Shown: positions 32,281 to 42,180, numbered from the stretch's first letter. The stretch is DNA of 64,000 nucleotides from Kordia sp. (GCF_022447245.1 NZ_JAKVBC010000004.1:171324-235323); one strand, 5' to 3'. Program-made: numbers and translations. Notes: a model not told the origin generated them from the sequence alone.

Positions 32281-34761
32281 ATGCCAAAAACCAAACCTAA
32301 AACCGACACTGCATCTTCAAAAAGTCAATTGTCTAATCAGCTTATTATTGCCCATGTTTTTTTACTGTTCTATTTAGTTTCGTGCTTTGTACCACTTTTC
32401 AATGCCATTGATTATGATGCGCCACAATGGTTATACATATCTTTACTGAATATTGTCTCCTTGATTTTTATTTTTAAGAATAATTCATTCTTTCAAGCAT
32501 TTGAATTACAAAAGAAAGCTAAATTATATATGGGCTTGCTTGCTGGCTTTTTTGCCATTAGTTGCTTATCTATGCTTACCGCAATTAATGTGAGCGAAAG
32601 CTTGGTTCACTTATCGCGTTTGGTAAATATTATTGTTGCGCTTTTTTGCATCTATACTTTTATTAGAAAAGACGCGACATCCTTTTTTCACTTTGCTTGT
32701 AAAATTTCTATTTTTTTAGTCGCCTTTTACGGTTGGCGTGCTATTAGTTATTTTATTGGAAATTCGGAACTCATACGATCATTAGAATTTGTAAATGGAC
32801 TTCGAAGTGGGTTTTCTAGTATAAATATATATACAGCTTTCATTGTTGTTCAAATACCTTTATTGATATATGGATTTTTGTATTTCTCAAAATTTTGGAA
32901 ATACGCATCAGGAGTTGTTACGCTTGTAGGAATCACGACATTAATTTTTGTGGGTTCTAGAACGGCTTTGCTTTCGTTGAGTTTTATATTTTTAATAACT
33001 ATCGGGGTTTTAGTGTTTGGTATTATCACAAAGAAGAATATCTCTTTAAAAAGAGAAACCATTATTTTAGGTATGGCACCTATACTACTTGTTTTTTTAG
33101 TACTGAATGTAAATAGGGTTGAAAAAAATTCCATGAACTCTTTGAGTGATATTCTAAATCCTAAAAACCTTGACTTTTATAAAGGAAAAAACTCTGTAAG
33201 TACGAATGTTACTAATGGGCAAAATTTAATGCCTGTGGACTTAAAAGTACAGTTAAAATCTCGTATTAGCTCTGGACGTTTTTCACTTTGGGAATTGGCA
33301 ATTCGTAACTTTAAAAAAAGTCCAATACTAGGAATTGGTTATGGAAATTATAAAGCTGTTGGAAAGAAAGAACATTACCAAAATTTCTCAAATAATAAAG
33401 GTGCTTTTGCCAATCCTAGACGTGCGCACAATGACTTTTTAGAAAAGCTGGCAGAAACTGGAATTATTGGTTTTCTATTGTATGTTTCTTTGTTTATTAT
33501 GCCTTTACTGTGGTTTATTGGATTGTTACGAAAAGAGAAAGATGCCAAAGTTCAATGGATGTCCCTTTCTATTTTTCTGGTAGCAAGCGCTTATACTTTT
33601 GACGCTCTTTTAAATTTTCCAATAGAACGACCACCAATTCAGTTATATTTTATTTTGATGGTAAGTCTTATAATCGCTTTCGCTAGAAATAAAAAAACAA
33701 CAGAAACTACTACAACCAAAAAGAAATTAACTCCTATACTATTTGGTGTGTTAATGTTATTCAGTTTGGCAAGCACAGCTTCTAATTATGCTATTTTGAG
33801 TGCCTATCAATTGCAACGTAGCTTACGAACCGATTTAAAGGGAAAAACACTCTTTACCGAAGAAAAACTACGTAACGATTATGAGACTGTAAAAAAGCAA
33901 TGGACAAACTATCCACAGCTGAGTTATGTTGGAACCGTAAACAATGTGTTTTTAGCCAATTATGCTATTAAAGCTAAAAAATATGATGAGGCTTTAGAAA
34001 TATTAAACAAATCAAAATCGTACAATGTTGATGCTTTATTAGTGAAAGCTTTTAAAGCAGAAATCTTTTTAAATGTAAAACATAACTTGGATAGTGCGCA
34101 GTATTACTCAAAGCAAGTTTTTGATATTTATCCTGCATTTAAGACCAATTATTATATGCTCAAAAAGATTTATGCAAAACAAAGAGACACTGTAAGCCTG
34201 TTACGTGCTATGCATCGCTATTCTGAATATAATCATAGAGATATTAGTGAATGGAAAACCAAAGCAAATACGATGTATGAGCATACTAAAGACAGTGAAT
34301 TAATGTTAAAAGTATTGGATACAGCATTGACTTTTAACGGATACAGTCAGAAACTGATTGATGCTAAAAAAGAAGTTTTAGAAAAGTTAAAATTCAAATC
34401 GTATTTGAGCAAAGAAGAGGTAAAAGCAAAACATCAGGAAGCGTATGATTTCTTTGCAAAACAACAATATGGAAAAGCAAGAGTTGTTTTTGAGGAAATT
34501 TTAAAAACAAATCCTAAAGATTTTCTTTCCATTCAAAATATTGGAATCATTGATTTGGTGAATAAAAACTATGAGGAAGCCGTCAAAAGATTATCACGTG
34601 TCATCAAAGCACAAGCGTTCAAAGATGGAAAAGCAGAATATAGTCGCGGTTATTGCTACGAACAATTAGGACAACTAGAGAAAGCCAAAGAGGATTATCG
34701 AGCTAGTAGAGCCAAAAATTATCACCAAGCAATGAATCTTACTCCTTCAAAATATGAATAA
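32281..34761 (+). CDS. O-antigen ligase-like membrane protein with C-terminal TPRs
   Basis: This encodes 826 residues. The N-terminal 490 residues hold about a dozen membrane segments. The large periplasmic loop carries the Wzy_C/WaaL-type motif: SRISSGRFSLWELAIRNFKK, then GIGYGNYK and RRAHNDFLEKLAETGIIGFL, with the conserved Arg and His. The C-terminal part (about 520-826) is helical with TPR-like repeats (YDEALEILNKSKSYNVDAL, and YGKARVVFEEILKTNPKDF). Such proteins join or polymerise surface polysaccharides or glycoprotein glycans. No other polysaccharide genes are nearby. It is the last core gene before the eCIS cluster, and a 304-base gap separates them. Confidence 0.88.
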   Translation: MPKTKPKTDTASSKSQLSNQLIIAHVFLLFYLVSCFVPLFNAIDYDAPQWLYISLLNIVSLIFIFKNNSFFQAFELQKKAKLYMGLLAGFFAISCLSMLTAINVSESLVHLSRLVNIIVALFCIYTFIRKDATSFFHFACKISIFLVAFYGWRAISYFIGNSELIRSLEFVNGLRSGFSSINIYTAFIVVQIPLLIYGFLYFSKFWKYASGVVTLVGITTLIFVGSRTALLSLSFIFLITIGVLVFGIITKKNISLKRETIILGMAPILLVFLVLNVNRVEKNSMNSLSDILNPKNLDFYKGKNSVSTNVTNGQNLMPVDLKVQLKSRISSGRFSLWELAIRNFKKSPILGIGYGNYKAVGKKEHYQNFSNNKGAFANPRRAHNDFLEKLAETGIIGFLLYVSLFIMPLLWFIGLLRKEKDAKVQWMSLSIFLVASAYTFDALLNFPIERPPIQLYFILMVSLIIAFARNKKTTETTTTKKKLTPILFGVLMLFSLASTASNYAILSAYQLQRSLRTDLKGKTLFTEEKLRNDYETVKKQWTNYPQLSYVGTVNNVFLANYAIKAKKYDEALEILNKSKSYNVDALLVKAFKAEIFLNVKHNLDSAQYYSKQVFDIYPAFKTNYYMLKKIYAKQRDTVSLLRAMHRYSEYNHRDISEWKTKANTMYEHTKDSELMLKVLDTALTFNGYSQKLIDAKKEVLEKLKFKSYLSKEEVKAKHQEAYDFFAKQQYGKARVVFEEILKTNPKDFLSIQNIGIIDLVNKNYEEAVKRLSRVIKAQAFKDGKAEYSRGYCYEQLGQLEKAKEDYRASRAKNYHQAMNLTPSKYE

Positions 34762-35065
34762 CTAAACATTTTTTAGCTTACTTTCATCAAAGTAAATACT
34801 TCATTTTCAATATTTCCATATCTTAACATCAGGAAGTATTGCTGATTACTTCGTGCCCCAAAATTTAAAATTACTTACATATCATATTGCACGCGATGCG
34901 GAATACGTATCGACGCGTATTACTCGCTGTCTACGATTTGTCTACGGAAAATTTCGCACACCTATAAAATGTGCATGAATGGTATACGCCTACTTCACTG
35001 CATGCGCTCATTCTATTATTAATTTTAGCATGCTGCAAGCTAGCTAACCAAACCATTTATCCAAC
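34762..35065. other. 304-bp intergenic region upstream of the eCIS cluster
   Basis: No gene is visible. It should hold the promoter of the eCIS operon, but I find no clear TAnnTTTG with proper spacing. It contains a direct repeat TGTCTACG (34928 and 34939, 11 bp apart) and a locally GC-richer stretch around 34889-34950 with CGACGCG. No clear terminator follows the upstream gene. Confidence 0.5.
34928..34946. promoter_or_regulatory. Direct repeat TGTCTACG with 11-bp period
   Basis: Two identical 8-mers at 34928-34935 and 34939-34946 lie one helical turn apart, about 120 bases upstream of the first eCIS gene. Such a pair could bind a dimeric activator. Confidence 0.35.
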
Positions 35066-35644
35066 ATGATTGAAAAAGCACTCCAATTTACAGGAAAGGC
35101 ATTGAACCAATTTGTCAAAAAGAAATTTGGCTTAGACGAAGACGTTGTAAAGATTAATCCGATTATTGATCAAAACGGCGTTGTCCCTGCAGAAAATCAA
35201 AATAAAATCATTATTTCATTGATTCATGTAGAACAAGATAACACACAACAATTCTACAATAGAAATCAAAAACTCGAAAACGGAAATTACCTAAGAGCTT
35301 CCAAAACACATCGTTACAATTTATTTACTCTCATCACTCCAAATTTTGACAATTATATAGAAGCCATCAAATTTTTAGATGCTTCTATTCAGTTTTTTCA
35401 AATCAATGAAATGATTGACGCTACCAAGAATGCAGCAATTCCTCCCGAATTGGGCAAGCTAGAATACGAATTTCAAAAAGGAGAAAATTATATGCAGATG
35501 CAAAATCTTTGGACCGCACTTGGCGCCAAATACCAACCATCTGTGATTTATAAAGTGAGATTGGTAACGATTCTTTCTGATGAAGTTGAAGGATTTGATA
35601 CCAAGATTACCAGTATTAGTACCAAAACAGAAGAGAAATCATGA
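35066..35644 (+). CDS. DUF4255/Pvc16-like tail terminator (cap) protein
   Basis: This encodes 192 residues with the DUF4255 pattern: a helical start (IEKALQFTGKALNQFVKKKF), then NKIIISLIHVEQDNTQQFYN, HRYNLFTLITPNFDNYIEAI and KLEYEFQKGENYMQMQNLWT, and finally YQPSVIYKVRLVTIL. In eCIS particles this protein closes the tube and sheath at the end distal to the baseplate. It is the first gene of a long plus-strand cluster and overlaps the next by 4 bases (ATGA). Length and order match other Bacteroidetes eCIS loci. Confidence 0.87.
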   Translation: MIEKALQFTGKALNQFVKKKFGLDEDVVKINPIIDQNGVVPAENQNKIIISLIHVEQDNTQQFYNRNQKLENGNYLRASKTHRYNLFTLITPNFDNYIEAIKFLDASIQFFQINEMIDATKNAAIPPELGKLEYEFQKGENYMQMQNLWTALGAKYQPSVIYKVRLVTILSDEVEGFDTKITSISTKTEEKS

Positions 35645-36456
35645 ATATGACCTATACATCTTTATGTAAAGTAACAGTTTCACATACATACTATGCGTCA
35701 AATATTTGTGAATGTTTGCAATATCAGGCAAGTCAAGAAACCATAACAATGATGAGCAAATATGGTTTTGTATTGCGATTGATGAAAGATGGTTTTGAAT
35801 TGTACACCTCATCTAGTCAACCTATTGAAACACATTTAAATTATATTACACAAGTTTCAGGCGGCACGAGTTTTGAATTTATAGGAATCACCACAGATCC
35901 TAATTTTTCAAATTTCACCAACATTCCTATGAATGAGTTGGGCGTACTTACATTTGCAAGCGATCAAACAGTAAGCAATACTTCTGACACCAAAATTCAA
36001 CTTGCAGAGACATTTGTTACGGATACAACAGCACATAAAACAATAGCAATTTCCATCAAATTTGAAGATCTCATTCGCTTACAAAAAACAATGAGCAATT
36101 TATCCTTTCTAATTCAATTACAAGCGCGTGAAACACAATGGAACTATTACATCGTTAACAGCTCCAATCAAGAATACAATGAATTGGCCATAGAAGGAAG
36201 TGATGAAATTCAGTTTACATCACCAACGGAAACAACACTCCAAAACGGTCAAAAAGCATTATTATTTATATCAAAAACTACCAAAATTCCTTTAAAAAAT
36301 GAAGTAACCTACACCTTTGACTTAGTCAATACAAAACAAACAATTTCTGGTGACCGAAAAGAAGTCCTTATCAAAGGATTACCAATTCCAAATCCTCAAA
36401 ATTTACAAATACAAGACGATCATACAATAGCATCCTTGATATACGTATATATCTAG
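35641..36456 (+). CDS. Unknown eCIS-associated protein
   Basis: This encodes 271 residues, coupled to the cap gene by an ATGA overlap and lying 51 bases before the sheath gene. There is no signal peptide or membrane segment. The sequence looks beta-rich, with Thr/Ser-rich strands in the middle (AETFVTDTTAHKTIAISIKF) and a final hydrophobic stretch SLIYVYI. I do not recognise a Pvc counterpart. Because of its place between the cap and the sheath it may be a second cap or collar protein. That is inference. Confidence 0.75.
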   Translation: MNMTYTSLCKVTVSHTYYASNICECLQYQASQETITMMSKYGFVLRLMKDGFELYTSSSQPIETHLNYITQVSGGTSFEFIGITTDPNFSNFTNIPMNELGVLTFASDQTVSNTSDTKIQLAETFVTDTTAHKTIAISIKFEDLIRLQKTMSNLSFLIQLQARETQWNYYIVNSSNQEYNELAIEGSDEIQFTSPTETTLQNGQKALLFISKTTKIPLKNEVTYTFDLVNTKQTISGDRKEVLIKGLPIPNPQNLQIQDDHTIASLIYVYI

Positions 36457-36507
36457 CATGCCTTATCAGTACTTATAAAAATTAACACGAACTAATAACC
36501 ATGTTTT

Positions 36508-38088
36508 ATGAATTTATCAAACATTAAATCTCCAGGGGTTTATATCAATGAAATAAATGGGTTTGGAAATTCAGTTGTTCCAGTGGCAACTGCTGTTCCC
36601 GCATTTATTGGATATACACCACAAGCCATGTACGAAGGGAAATCGTATACGAATGTGCCAACTAAAATTACGTCCTTTACAGATTTTCAGGCAATTTTTA
36701 TGCTGCCAAATCCACCAGCGCCAGCAGATCCTGCAAAACAGTACAGTCCGCAATATTACTTGGTAGCAGAAAAAAGTCAACCAGAAAAAGGTGATTATGT
36801 ATTAATTGATGGAACCTACTACTCTATTGTTCCTGATGCAAATACAATTTACTACATGTACAATAGTATTCGTTTATTCTACGAAAATGGTGGTGGAGAC
36901 GCATATATTGTATCTGTTGGTAGTTATGGACCTGCTTCAGGAAAGCCTATGACTCCAGGTGATCAAATTGTAAATCCAAATGTACAATTAAATGATCTCG
37001 CTAACGGATTAGCCACTTTAAAAAATGAACAAGAACCAACAATGTATATCTGCCCAGAAGCTACTTTGCTTTCAGTTGAAAACAATGGAACTTTAATGCA
37101 GGAAATGTTATTGCAAAGTGAAGAAATGCAAACAACAGTTTCAATTTTTGACATCATTGGTGGAAGAAATCCTGATCCTATCATGTGGATGGATGATGTT
37201 ACAACTTTCCGTAACAATACAGGGGCTAATGGATTAAACTACGGAACTGCATACTATCCGTTTGTTGGAACAACAATTATGCAGACTTCTGATATTGATT
37301 ATACAAACCTTTTTGGAGGTGACTTAAAACAATTACAACCATTATTAAGTCCTGCTGACAATCCTAATCAGTCCGTAGAAACTATTATTGGAAATATTGA
37401 AAATCCATCTGGAACTCCATTAACCGTAAGCCAATACAATAATTCACTCATTGCGGCTAGTAAAACTTACAGTACTATTATCAATCACATATTAAGTGAT
37501 GCCAATATGATGCCGCCAAGTGGTGGAATGGCTGGTGTAATTACGGTAACTGATAATGAAGTTGGTCCGTGGCAAGCACCTGCAAACACATCTATGGTTG
37601 GTGCAGCATCGCTTCCAATAAAAATTTCAGAATCACAACAAGCAGACTTAAACGTAGATGCCGTTTCTGGGAAATCAATCAATGCTATTCGTTACTTCAA
37701 CGGACTTGGAATTTTAATTTGGGGAGCAAGGACCCTTGATGGAAACAGTCAAGATTGGCGTTACCTATCTGTACGAAGAACCATGATTTTCTTAGAGCAG
37801 TCATGTAAACTCGCTGCACAAGCGTATGTATTTGCACCAAATGATAAAAATACTTGGGAAGGTGTAAAATCAATGATTGGAAGCTTCTTAACGAGTATAT
37901 GGAAACAAGGAGGACTACAGGGAGCTACAGCTGCAAGTGCGTTTTCAGTAGAATGTGGATTAGGGTCAACAATGACTGCAGACGATATCTTAAACGGATT
38001 TATGAATGTAACTATAAAAGTTGCAGTAGTACGTCCAGCGGAATTCATTGTACTTACATTCCAACAACAACAAGCTACTTCTAGTTAA
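36508..38088 (+). CDS. Contractile tail sheath protein
   Basis: This encodes 526 residues. The N-terminus SPGVYINEINGFGNSVVPVA is the classic sheath start. A central variable region follows (about 60-400). The C-terminal domain has RYFNGLGILIWGARTL, WRYLSVRRTMIFLEQS and IKVAVVRPAEFIVLTFQQQ, as in gp18/Pvc2-type sheaths. It forms the contractile sleeve around the tube. Only one sheath gene is present, unlike the three of PVC. The next gene is the tube. Confidence 0.95.
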   Translation: MNLSNIKSPGVYINEINGFGNSVVPVATAVPAFIGYTPQAMYEGKSYTNVPTKITSFTDFQAIFMLPNPPAPADPAKQYSPQYYLVAEKSQPEKGDYVLIDGTYYSIVPDANTIYYMYNSIRLFYENGGGDAYIVSVGSYGPASGKPMTPGDQIVNPNVQLNDLANGLATLKNEQEPTMYICPEATLLSVENNGTLMQEMLLQSEEMQTTVSIFDIIGGRNPDPIMWMDDVTTFRNNTGANGLNYGTAYYPFVGTTIMQTSDIDYTNLFGGDLKQLQPLLSPADNPNQSVETIIGNIENPSGTPLTVSQYNNSLIAASKTYSTIINHILSDANMMPPSGGMAGVITVTDNEVGPWQAPANTSMVGAASLPIKISESQQADLNVDAVSGKSINAIRYFNGLGILIWGARTLDGNSQDWRYLSVRRTMIFLEQSCKLAAQAYVFAPNDKNTWEGVKSMIGSFLTSIWKQGGLQGATAASAFSVECGLGSTMTADDILNGFMNVTIKVAVVRPAEFIVLTFQQQQATSS

Positions 38089-38157
38089 TCTCAAAAAACA
38101 GAAGTACAATCAAATCATTTAAAGAAAACTAAAATTAACAATTAAAAACATAATATC

Positions 38158-38619
38158 ATGGCAGATGATGGAAGTAAAGAAGGGGCAACGTGGCCCATGC
38201 CAAAGTTCCGATTCGAAGTAGACTTAGGAACTGAATTGAAAGGAGTTGCATTTCAGGAAGTTTCTGGAATGGACGTAGAAAATCAAATCATTGAATATCG
38301 TAAAAGTAATAGTAAGCTTTTCTCAACTGAAAAAATGCCAGGCATTGTAAAGTATGGAAATGTAACTATGAAACGTGGTGTTTTTGTCAATGACAATACA
38401 TTTTGGGATTGGCATGCTGAAATTTCTATGAATACAATCAAGCGTAGAACAGTATTGATCAAACTATTAGATGAATCTGGAAAAGTAACAATGCAATGGC
38501 AGCTTAATAATGCATGGCCAACAAAAATTACAAGTACCGATTTAAAATCAGATGGTAACGAAGTTGCGATTGATACTTTAGAAATTGCTCATGAACAACT
38601 AATCATTACAAATGGATAA
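38158..38619 (+). CDS. Inner tube protein (gp19/Pvc1-like)
   Basis: This encodes 153 residues. Family marks are PMPKFRFEVDLGTELKGVAF, QEVSGMDVENQIIEYRKSN and WDWHAEISMNTIKRRTVLIK. The end LKSDGNEVAIDTLEIAHEQL is typical of the T4 gp19-like tube family. It stacks as hexameric rings to form the main tube that carries cargo. It lies directly after the sheath gene and overlaps a second tube-like gene by 8 bases. Confidence 0.93.
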   Translation: MADDGSKEGATWPMPKFRFEVDLGTELKGVAFQEVSGMDVENQIIEYRKSNSKLFSTEKMPGIVKYGNVTMKRGVFVNDNTFWDWHAEISMNTIKRRTVLIKLLDESGKVTMQWQLNNAWPTKITSTDLKSDGNEVAIDTLEIAHEQLIITNG

Positions 38620-39058
38620 TAGCGCGTATCCTGTTGGATTTTATTTTTCACTTTCATTTGAAGGAGAAGATGCAGCTTTTAAAGAAGTCTCTGGAATCAG
38701 TAAAGAGCTTGGAGTCGAAGAAGTTGGTGGTGGTGGAGAAAATCGATTTAAATATCGATTGCCAACCGTAAGTGCTAGCAAAAACCTAGTACTCAAAAGA
38801 GCTATCGTTCCAACGGGATCTAAGCTAATTACTTGGTGTTCTGACACGCTAGATAATGGATTAGCATCTGCAATTACAACACAAGATGTATCTGTGGATT
38901 TACTAGATAACGAAGGAACCGTATTGATGAAATGGACATTTTACAATGCGTATCCTATCAGTTATGCCGTTTCAGATTTAAAATCGCAAGAAAGTGAAAT
39001 TTTGATTGAAACAATTGAATTAGCCTATACCTATTTCAACGTCTCATCAAGCTCATAG
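38612..39058 (+). CDS. Second tube protein (Pvc5-like tube initiator)
   Basis: This encodes 148 residues related to the gene upstream. SAYPVGFYFSLSFEGEDAAF and KEVSGISKELGVEEVGGGGE, followed by LKSQESEILIETIELAYTYF, fit the gp19-like fold. Such second tube proteins form the first ring on the spike and differ slightly in their loops. The glycine-rich EVGGGGENRFKYRLP loop differs from the main tube. Start and stop overlap the first tube gene by 8 bases. Confidence 0.9.
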   Translation: MDNSAYPVGFYFSLSFEGEDAAFKEVSGISKELGVEEVGGGGENRFKYRLPTVSASKNLVLKRAIVPTGSKLITWCSDTLDNGLASAITTQDVSVDLLDNEGTVLMKWTFYNAYPISYAVSDLKSQESEILIETIELAYTYFNVSSSS

Positions 39059-39077
39059 AAACTATACATTTCAAATT

Positions 39078-39248
39078 ATGCCCATAGAAATCAGAGAATT
39101 AGTTATAAAAACTGAAATAAGAACAGTTCATGAAAACTTGAACTCAAAACGGAATGAATACGATACTTCCAAACTAAAAGATGAAGTATTGGAAACCTGT
39201 AGGCGTATGATTTCTGAAGCACAAAAAAGAGAAAAGTATAACCGATAA
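39078..39248 (+). CDS. DUF5908 small eCIS protein
   Basis: This gene of 56 residues begins with the family motif MPIEIRELVIKTEI, followed by a charged helix that ends in KREKYNR. DUF5908 proteins of this size are found in many Bacteroidetes eCIS loci between the tube and LysM genes, exactly as here. The role is not known; a baseplate linker or Pvc6-like factor is possible. Confidence 0.83.
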   Translation: MPIEIRELVIKTEIRTVHENLNSKRNEYDTSKLKDEVLETCRRMISEAQKREKYNR

Positions 39249-39271
39249 AACTCCTAGAGCACAGTACAATT

Positions 39272-39943
39272 ATGGCATTAGAATATATGAAAATAACAGG
39301 ATACAAAGATGAAGATTTTACGCAAGCTGTTTCTGGCGATCCGTACAACCTCATGATAAATCCTGAATCCATAAAATGGAGTCGAAGTATTGAATACAAT
39401 GAGCAACAACCCATAGATTCGAGTACATCATCTCAAAAATACAAACATACACCAAGTGATAGTCTCAGTTTTGATATTGTCATTGATTGTACAGGTATTG
39501 TTGATAGCAAGAGAACAGATTTAAACTCCGAAATCCAAGCGTTGGAAGATATTGTATACACATACAACGGTGACATTCACAGGCCAAATTTCGTAAAAAT
39601 CCAATGGGGAAGCGATTTAGTGTTTTACAGTGTATTAAAATCCTTTGATACTACATACACATTATTCAAGCCAGATGGAAGTCCGCTGAGAGCCAAAATC
39701 TCATTAAGCTTCGGAAAATATGTTTCTGCTGACAAGCGTAAAAAAGAAGATAATGAAAGTTCTCCTGACATTTCACATTTAGTTGAAGTAGTACAAGGCG
39801 ATAGTTTACCGCAGTTATCAAACAAAGTTTGGAACACACCATACTATTATATTCAAGTTGCTCAATACAACGATTTAAATAAATTCAGACAATTAAAAGG
39901 TGGACAACAATTATTATTTCCACCGATTATAAAGCCTACATAA
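39272..39943 (+). CDS. LysM-containing baseplate adaptor (Pvc7/gp53-like)
   Basis: This encodes 223 residues. The N-terminal part has SGDPYNLMINPESIKWSRSI and SLSFDIVIDCTG, typical of CIS tube-end/LysM adaptors. The C-terminal LysM module spans about 167-215 (HLVEVVQGDSLPQLSNKVW, then YYYIQVAQYNDLNKFRQLKG). It links the tube and the spike within the baseplate; LysM here is a structural element rather than a peptidoglycan binder. The next gene, encoding the spike, starts 5 bases later. Confidence 0.9.
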   Translation: MALEYMKITGYKDEDFTQAVSGDPYNLMINPESIKWSRSIEYNEQQPIDSSTSSQKYKHTPSDSLSFDIVIDCTGIVDSKRTDLNSEIQALEDIVYTYNGDIHRPNFVKIQWGSDLVFYSVLKSFDTTYTLFKPDGSPLRAKISLSFGKYVSADKRKKEDNESSPDISHLVEVVQGDSLPQLSNKVWNTPYYYIQVAQYNDLNKFRQLKGGQQLLFPPIIKPT

Positions 39944-39948
39944 ACTAC

Positions 39949-41748
39949 ATGAGTGCATCAACAAATATAACTAGCGGAGGTTTAGTCACTTTCGATATTA
40001 AAACCAATGGAAGTGCTATTCCAGACGCAATGGATATTCAATCTATTGAAGTAGAGAAAGGCGTTAATCGAATTTCTGTAGCTAAGGTGGTCATAATTGA
40101 CGGAAATCCTACTTCAGAAACTTTTGAAGCAAGTTCTTCTAGCACATTTGTCCCCGGGAATACCATTACTATTGAAGCTGGTTACGATTCTACCAATGAA
40201 ACTATTTTTCAAGGGATCATAACGAAACAAAGCATTCGTGTACATGGCGCAGAAGGTTCTGTTTTAGTTGTAGAATGTCGTGATGAAGCTGTAAAAATGA
40301 TTGTTGGACGTAAAAGTCTTACCTATTCAAAACAGAAAGATAGCGACATTATGAGCACTATTATTGGTAATTACGGTGGATTATCCGCAGATGTAACTGC
40401 TACCGAAACTGAATGGCCAGAACAAGTACAATACTATACTACCGATTGGGATTTTTTACTCGCAAGAGCAGAAACCAATGGCATGATTGTTACAACACTC
40501 AATGGAACTGTAGCTGTATTTCCACCAGATAATGATACAACTTCTGTATTGGAAATTGCCTACGGAAACAACTTATTGGAGTTTAGTGCTTCCTTAGATG
40601 CAGTCACGCAGTTAGGTTCGGCTAAAGCAACTTCTTGGGACTATACACAACAACAAACAGCTTCAGGAGAAGCGTCTAGTAGTTATGCTGGCCCAGGAAA
40701 TTTATCGTCTTCTACACTTTCTGAAGTAGTTGGCCTTTCTGAATATGATTTGCAAAGTACAGCTCCATTGGAAGCAAACGATTTAACCAATTGGTCAAAA
40801 GCAGCTTTGGTAAAAAGTGCATATTCAAAAATTCAAGGAGATGTAAAATTTCAGGGAAGCAACTTAGTAGATCCAGGAAAATACATCACACTTGCTGGTT
40901 TGGGCGATCGTTTTAATGGTGATCATATCATCTCTAATGTACATCATTTTATAGGACATGGAAACTGGACCACAGAGGTTTCAGTAGGCTTATCTCCTAT
41001 TTGGTTTACAGAAGAACCTGATGTCATGGCGCCTCCAGCTTCTGGATTATTACCTGGTGCACAAGGATTGTTCAATGCAACTGTAAAGCAAATGTATGAA
41101 GATCCAGACAGCCAATATCGCGTATTAGTTGATATTCCTTTATTTGATCCAAATGGAGAAGGTTTATGGGCTCGCTTAACAAACTTCTACTCCACTTCTG
41201 GTGCAGGAGCATTCTTTATGCCAGAAGTTGGCGATGAAGTTGTTGTTGGTTTTTTAAATGAAGATCCTCGCTATCCTATAATCTTAGGAAGCATGTACAG
41301 TTCATCTAACAATCAACCGTATGATGGCTTAGATCCTGATGAAGAAAACACCAAAAAAGCAATTGTTTCTAAATCTGGAATTTTTATTCAGTTTGATGAT
41401 GAAAATAAAGTACTCACCTTTCAAACACCGAGCAACAATACTGCGGTTTTCAGTGATGAAGACAAAAAAATCACCATCCAAGATCAAAACAACAACAGTA
41501 TTGAAATGTCTGAAAGTGGTATTACCATCAAAAGTGATAGCGATATCACAATACAAGCTGCTCAAAGCTTAGCATTAAAGGGAGATACAGGTGTTACTAT
41601 TGAATCTTCTGGCGGTGATGTTCAAATCAAAGGAATGAATATCAAAGAAACTGCGGATATGGAATATTCTGCCGAAGGAAGTATGACTGCTTCTTTACAA
41701 GGTGGAACGCAAACAACCATTAAAGGAGCAATGGTGATGATTAACTAG
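39949..41748 (+). CDS. VgrG/gp27-gp5-like spike protein (Pvc8-like)
   Basis: This encodes 599 residues. The first 350 residues resemble the gp27-like barrel part of VgrG. The OB-fold region (about 365-440) shows YRVLVDIPLF and GLWARLTNFYSTSGAGAFFM, then PEVGDEVVVGFLNEDPRYPI with ILGSMYSSSNNQP. The last 130 residues form the repeating beta-needle (ITIQDQNNNSIEMSESGITI, and similar). The trimer forms the puncturing spike at the tube tip. The PAAR gene follows after 129 bases. Confidence 0.93.
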   Translation: MSASTNITSGGLVTFDIKTNGSAIPDAMDIQSIEVEKGVNRISVAKVVIIDGNPTSETFEASSSSTFVPGNTITIEAGYDSTNETIFQGIITKQSIRVHGAEGSVLVVECRDEAVKMIVGRKSLTYSKQKDSDIMSTIIGNYGGLSADVTATETEWPEQVQYYTTDWDFLLARAETNGMIVTTLNGTVAVFPPDNDTTSVLEIAYGNNLLEFSASLDAVTQLGSAKATSWDYTQQQTASGEASSSYAGPGNLSSSTLSEVVGLSEYDLQSTAPLEANDLTNWSKAALVKSAYSKIQGDVKFQGSNLVDPGKYITLAGLGDRFNGDHIISNVHHFIGHGNWTTEVSVGLSPIWFTEEPDVMAPPASGLLPGAQGLFNATVKQMYEDPDSQYRVLVDIPLFDPNGEGLWARLTNFYSTSGAGAFFMPEVGDEVVVGFLNEDPRYPIILGSMYSSSNNQPYDGLDPDEENTKKAIVSKSGIFIQFDDENKVLTFQTPSNNTAVFSDEDKKITIQDQNNNSIEMSESGITIKSDSDITIQAAQSLALKGDTGVTIESSGGDVQIKGMNIKETADMEYSAEGSMTASLQGGTQTTIKGAMVMIN

Positions 41749-41877
41749 GTATTAGGTCTTGGATATTAACCTAAGAACCATTAGGAAACAAAACGTCACT
41801 TCGAGTGAAATTTTGTATCGAGAAGTACTTAGAAAACCTAACTAACAACTAATTACAAACAACCAAAAATACAGACT

Positions 41878-42180
41878 ATGCCACCAGCAGCAAGATTAAC
41901 CGATTTTCACGAATGTCCAATGCAAACACCTGCAGTGCCTGCGCCAATACCACATGTTGGCGGACCAATTACAGGACCAGGAATACCAACAGTACTCATT
42001 GGTAGTTTACCTGCCGCAGTCGTTGGTGATATGCTCGTTTGTGTAGGACCACCAGATACTATTATACAAGGTTCTGCAACCGTAATGATTGGCGGAATGC
42101 CCGCCGCACGCATAGGAGATTCAACCGCACATGGCGGATCAATTGTTTTGGGAGATTTTACAGTGATGATCGGTGGATAG
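41878..42180 (+). CDS. PAAR-like spike tip protein (Pvc10-like)
   Basis: This encodes 100 residues. PPAARLTDFHECPMQTP and later GDSTAHGGSIVLGDFTVMIG give the His and Cys residues that bind a metal ion in PAAR cones, and the middle has GPPDTIIQGSATVMIGGMPA. It caps the spike. The gene overlaps the gp25 gene by 8 bases. Confidence 0.93.
   Translation: MPPAARLTDFHECPMQTPAVPAPIPHVGGPITGPGIPTVLIGSLPAAVVGDMLVCVGPPDTIIQGSATVMIGGMPAARIGDSTAHGGSIVLGDFTVMIGG

Noticed and set aside
41794..41828. CACTTCGAGTG-like sequence between the spike and PAAR genes as a dispersed repeat
   Set aside because: It resembles intergenic elements common in flavobacteria, but only one copy is seen here and its inverted arms are imperfect.
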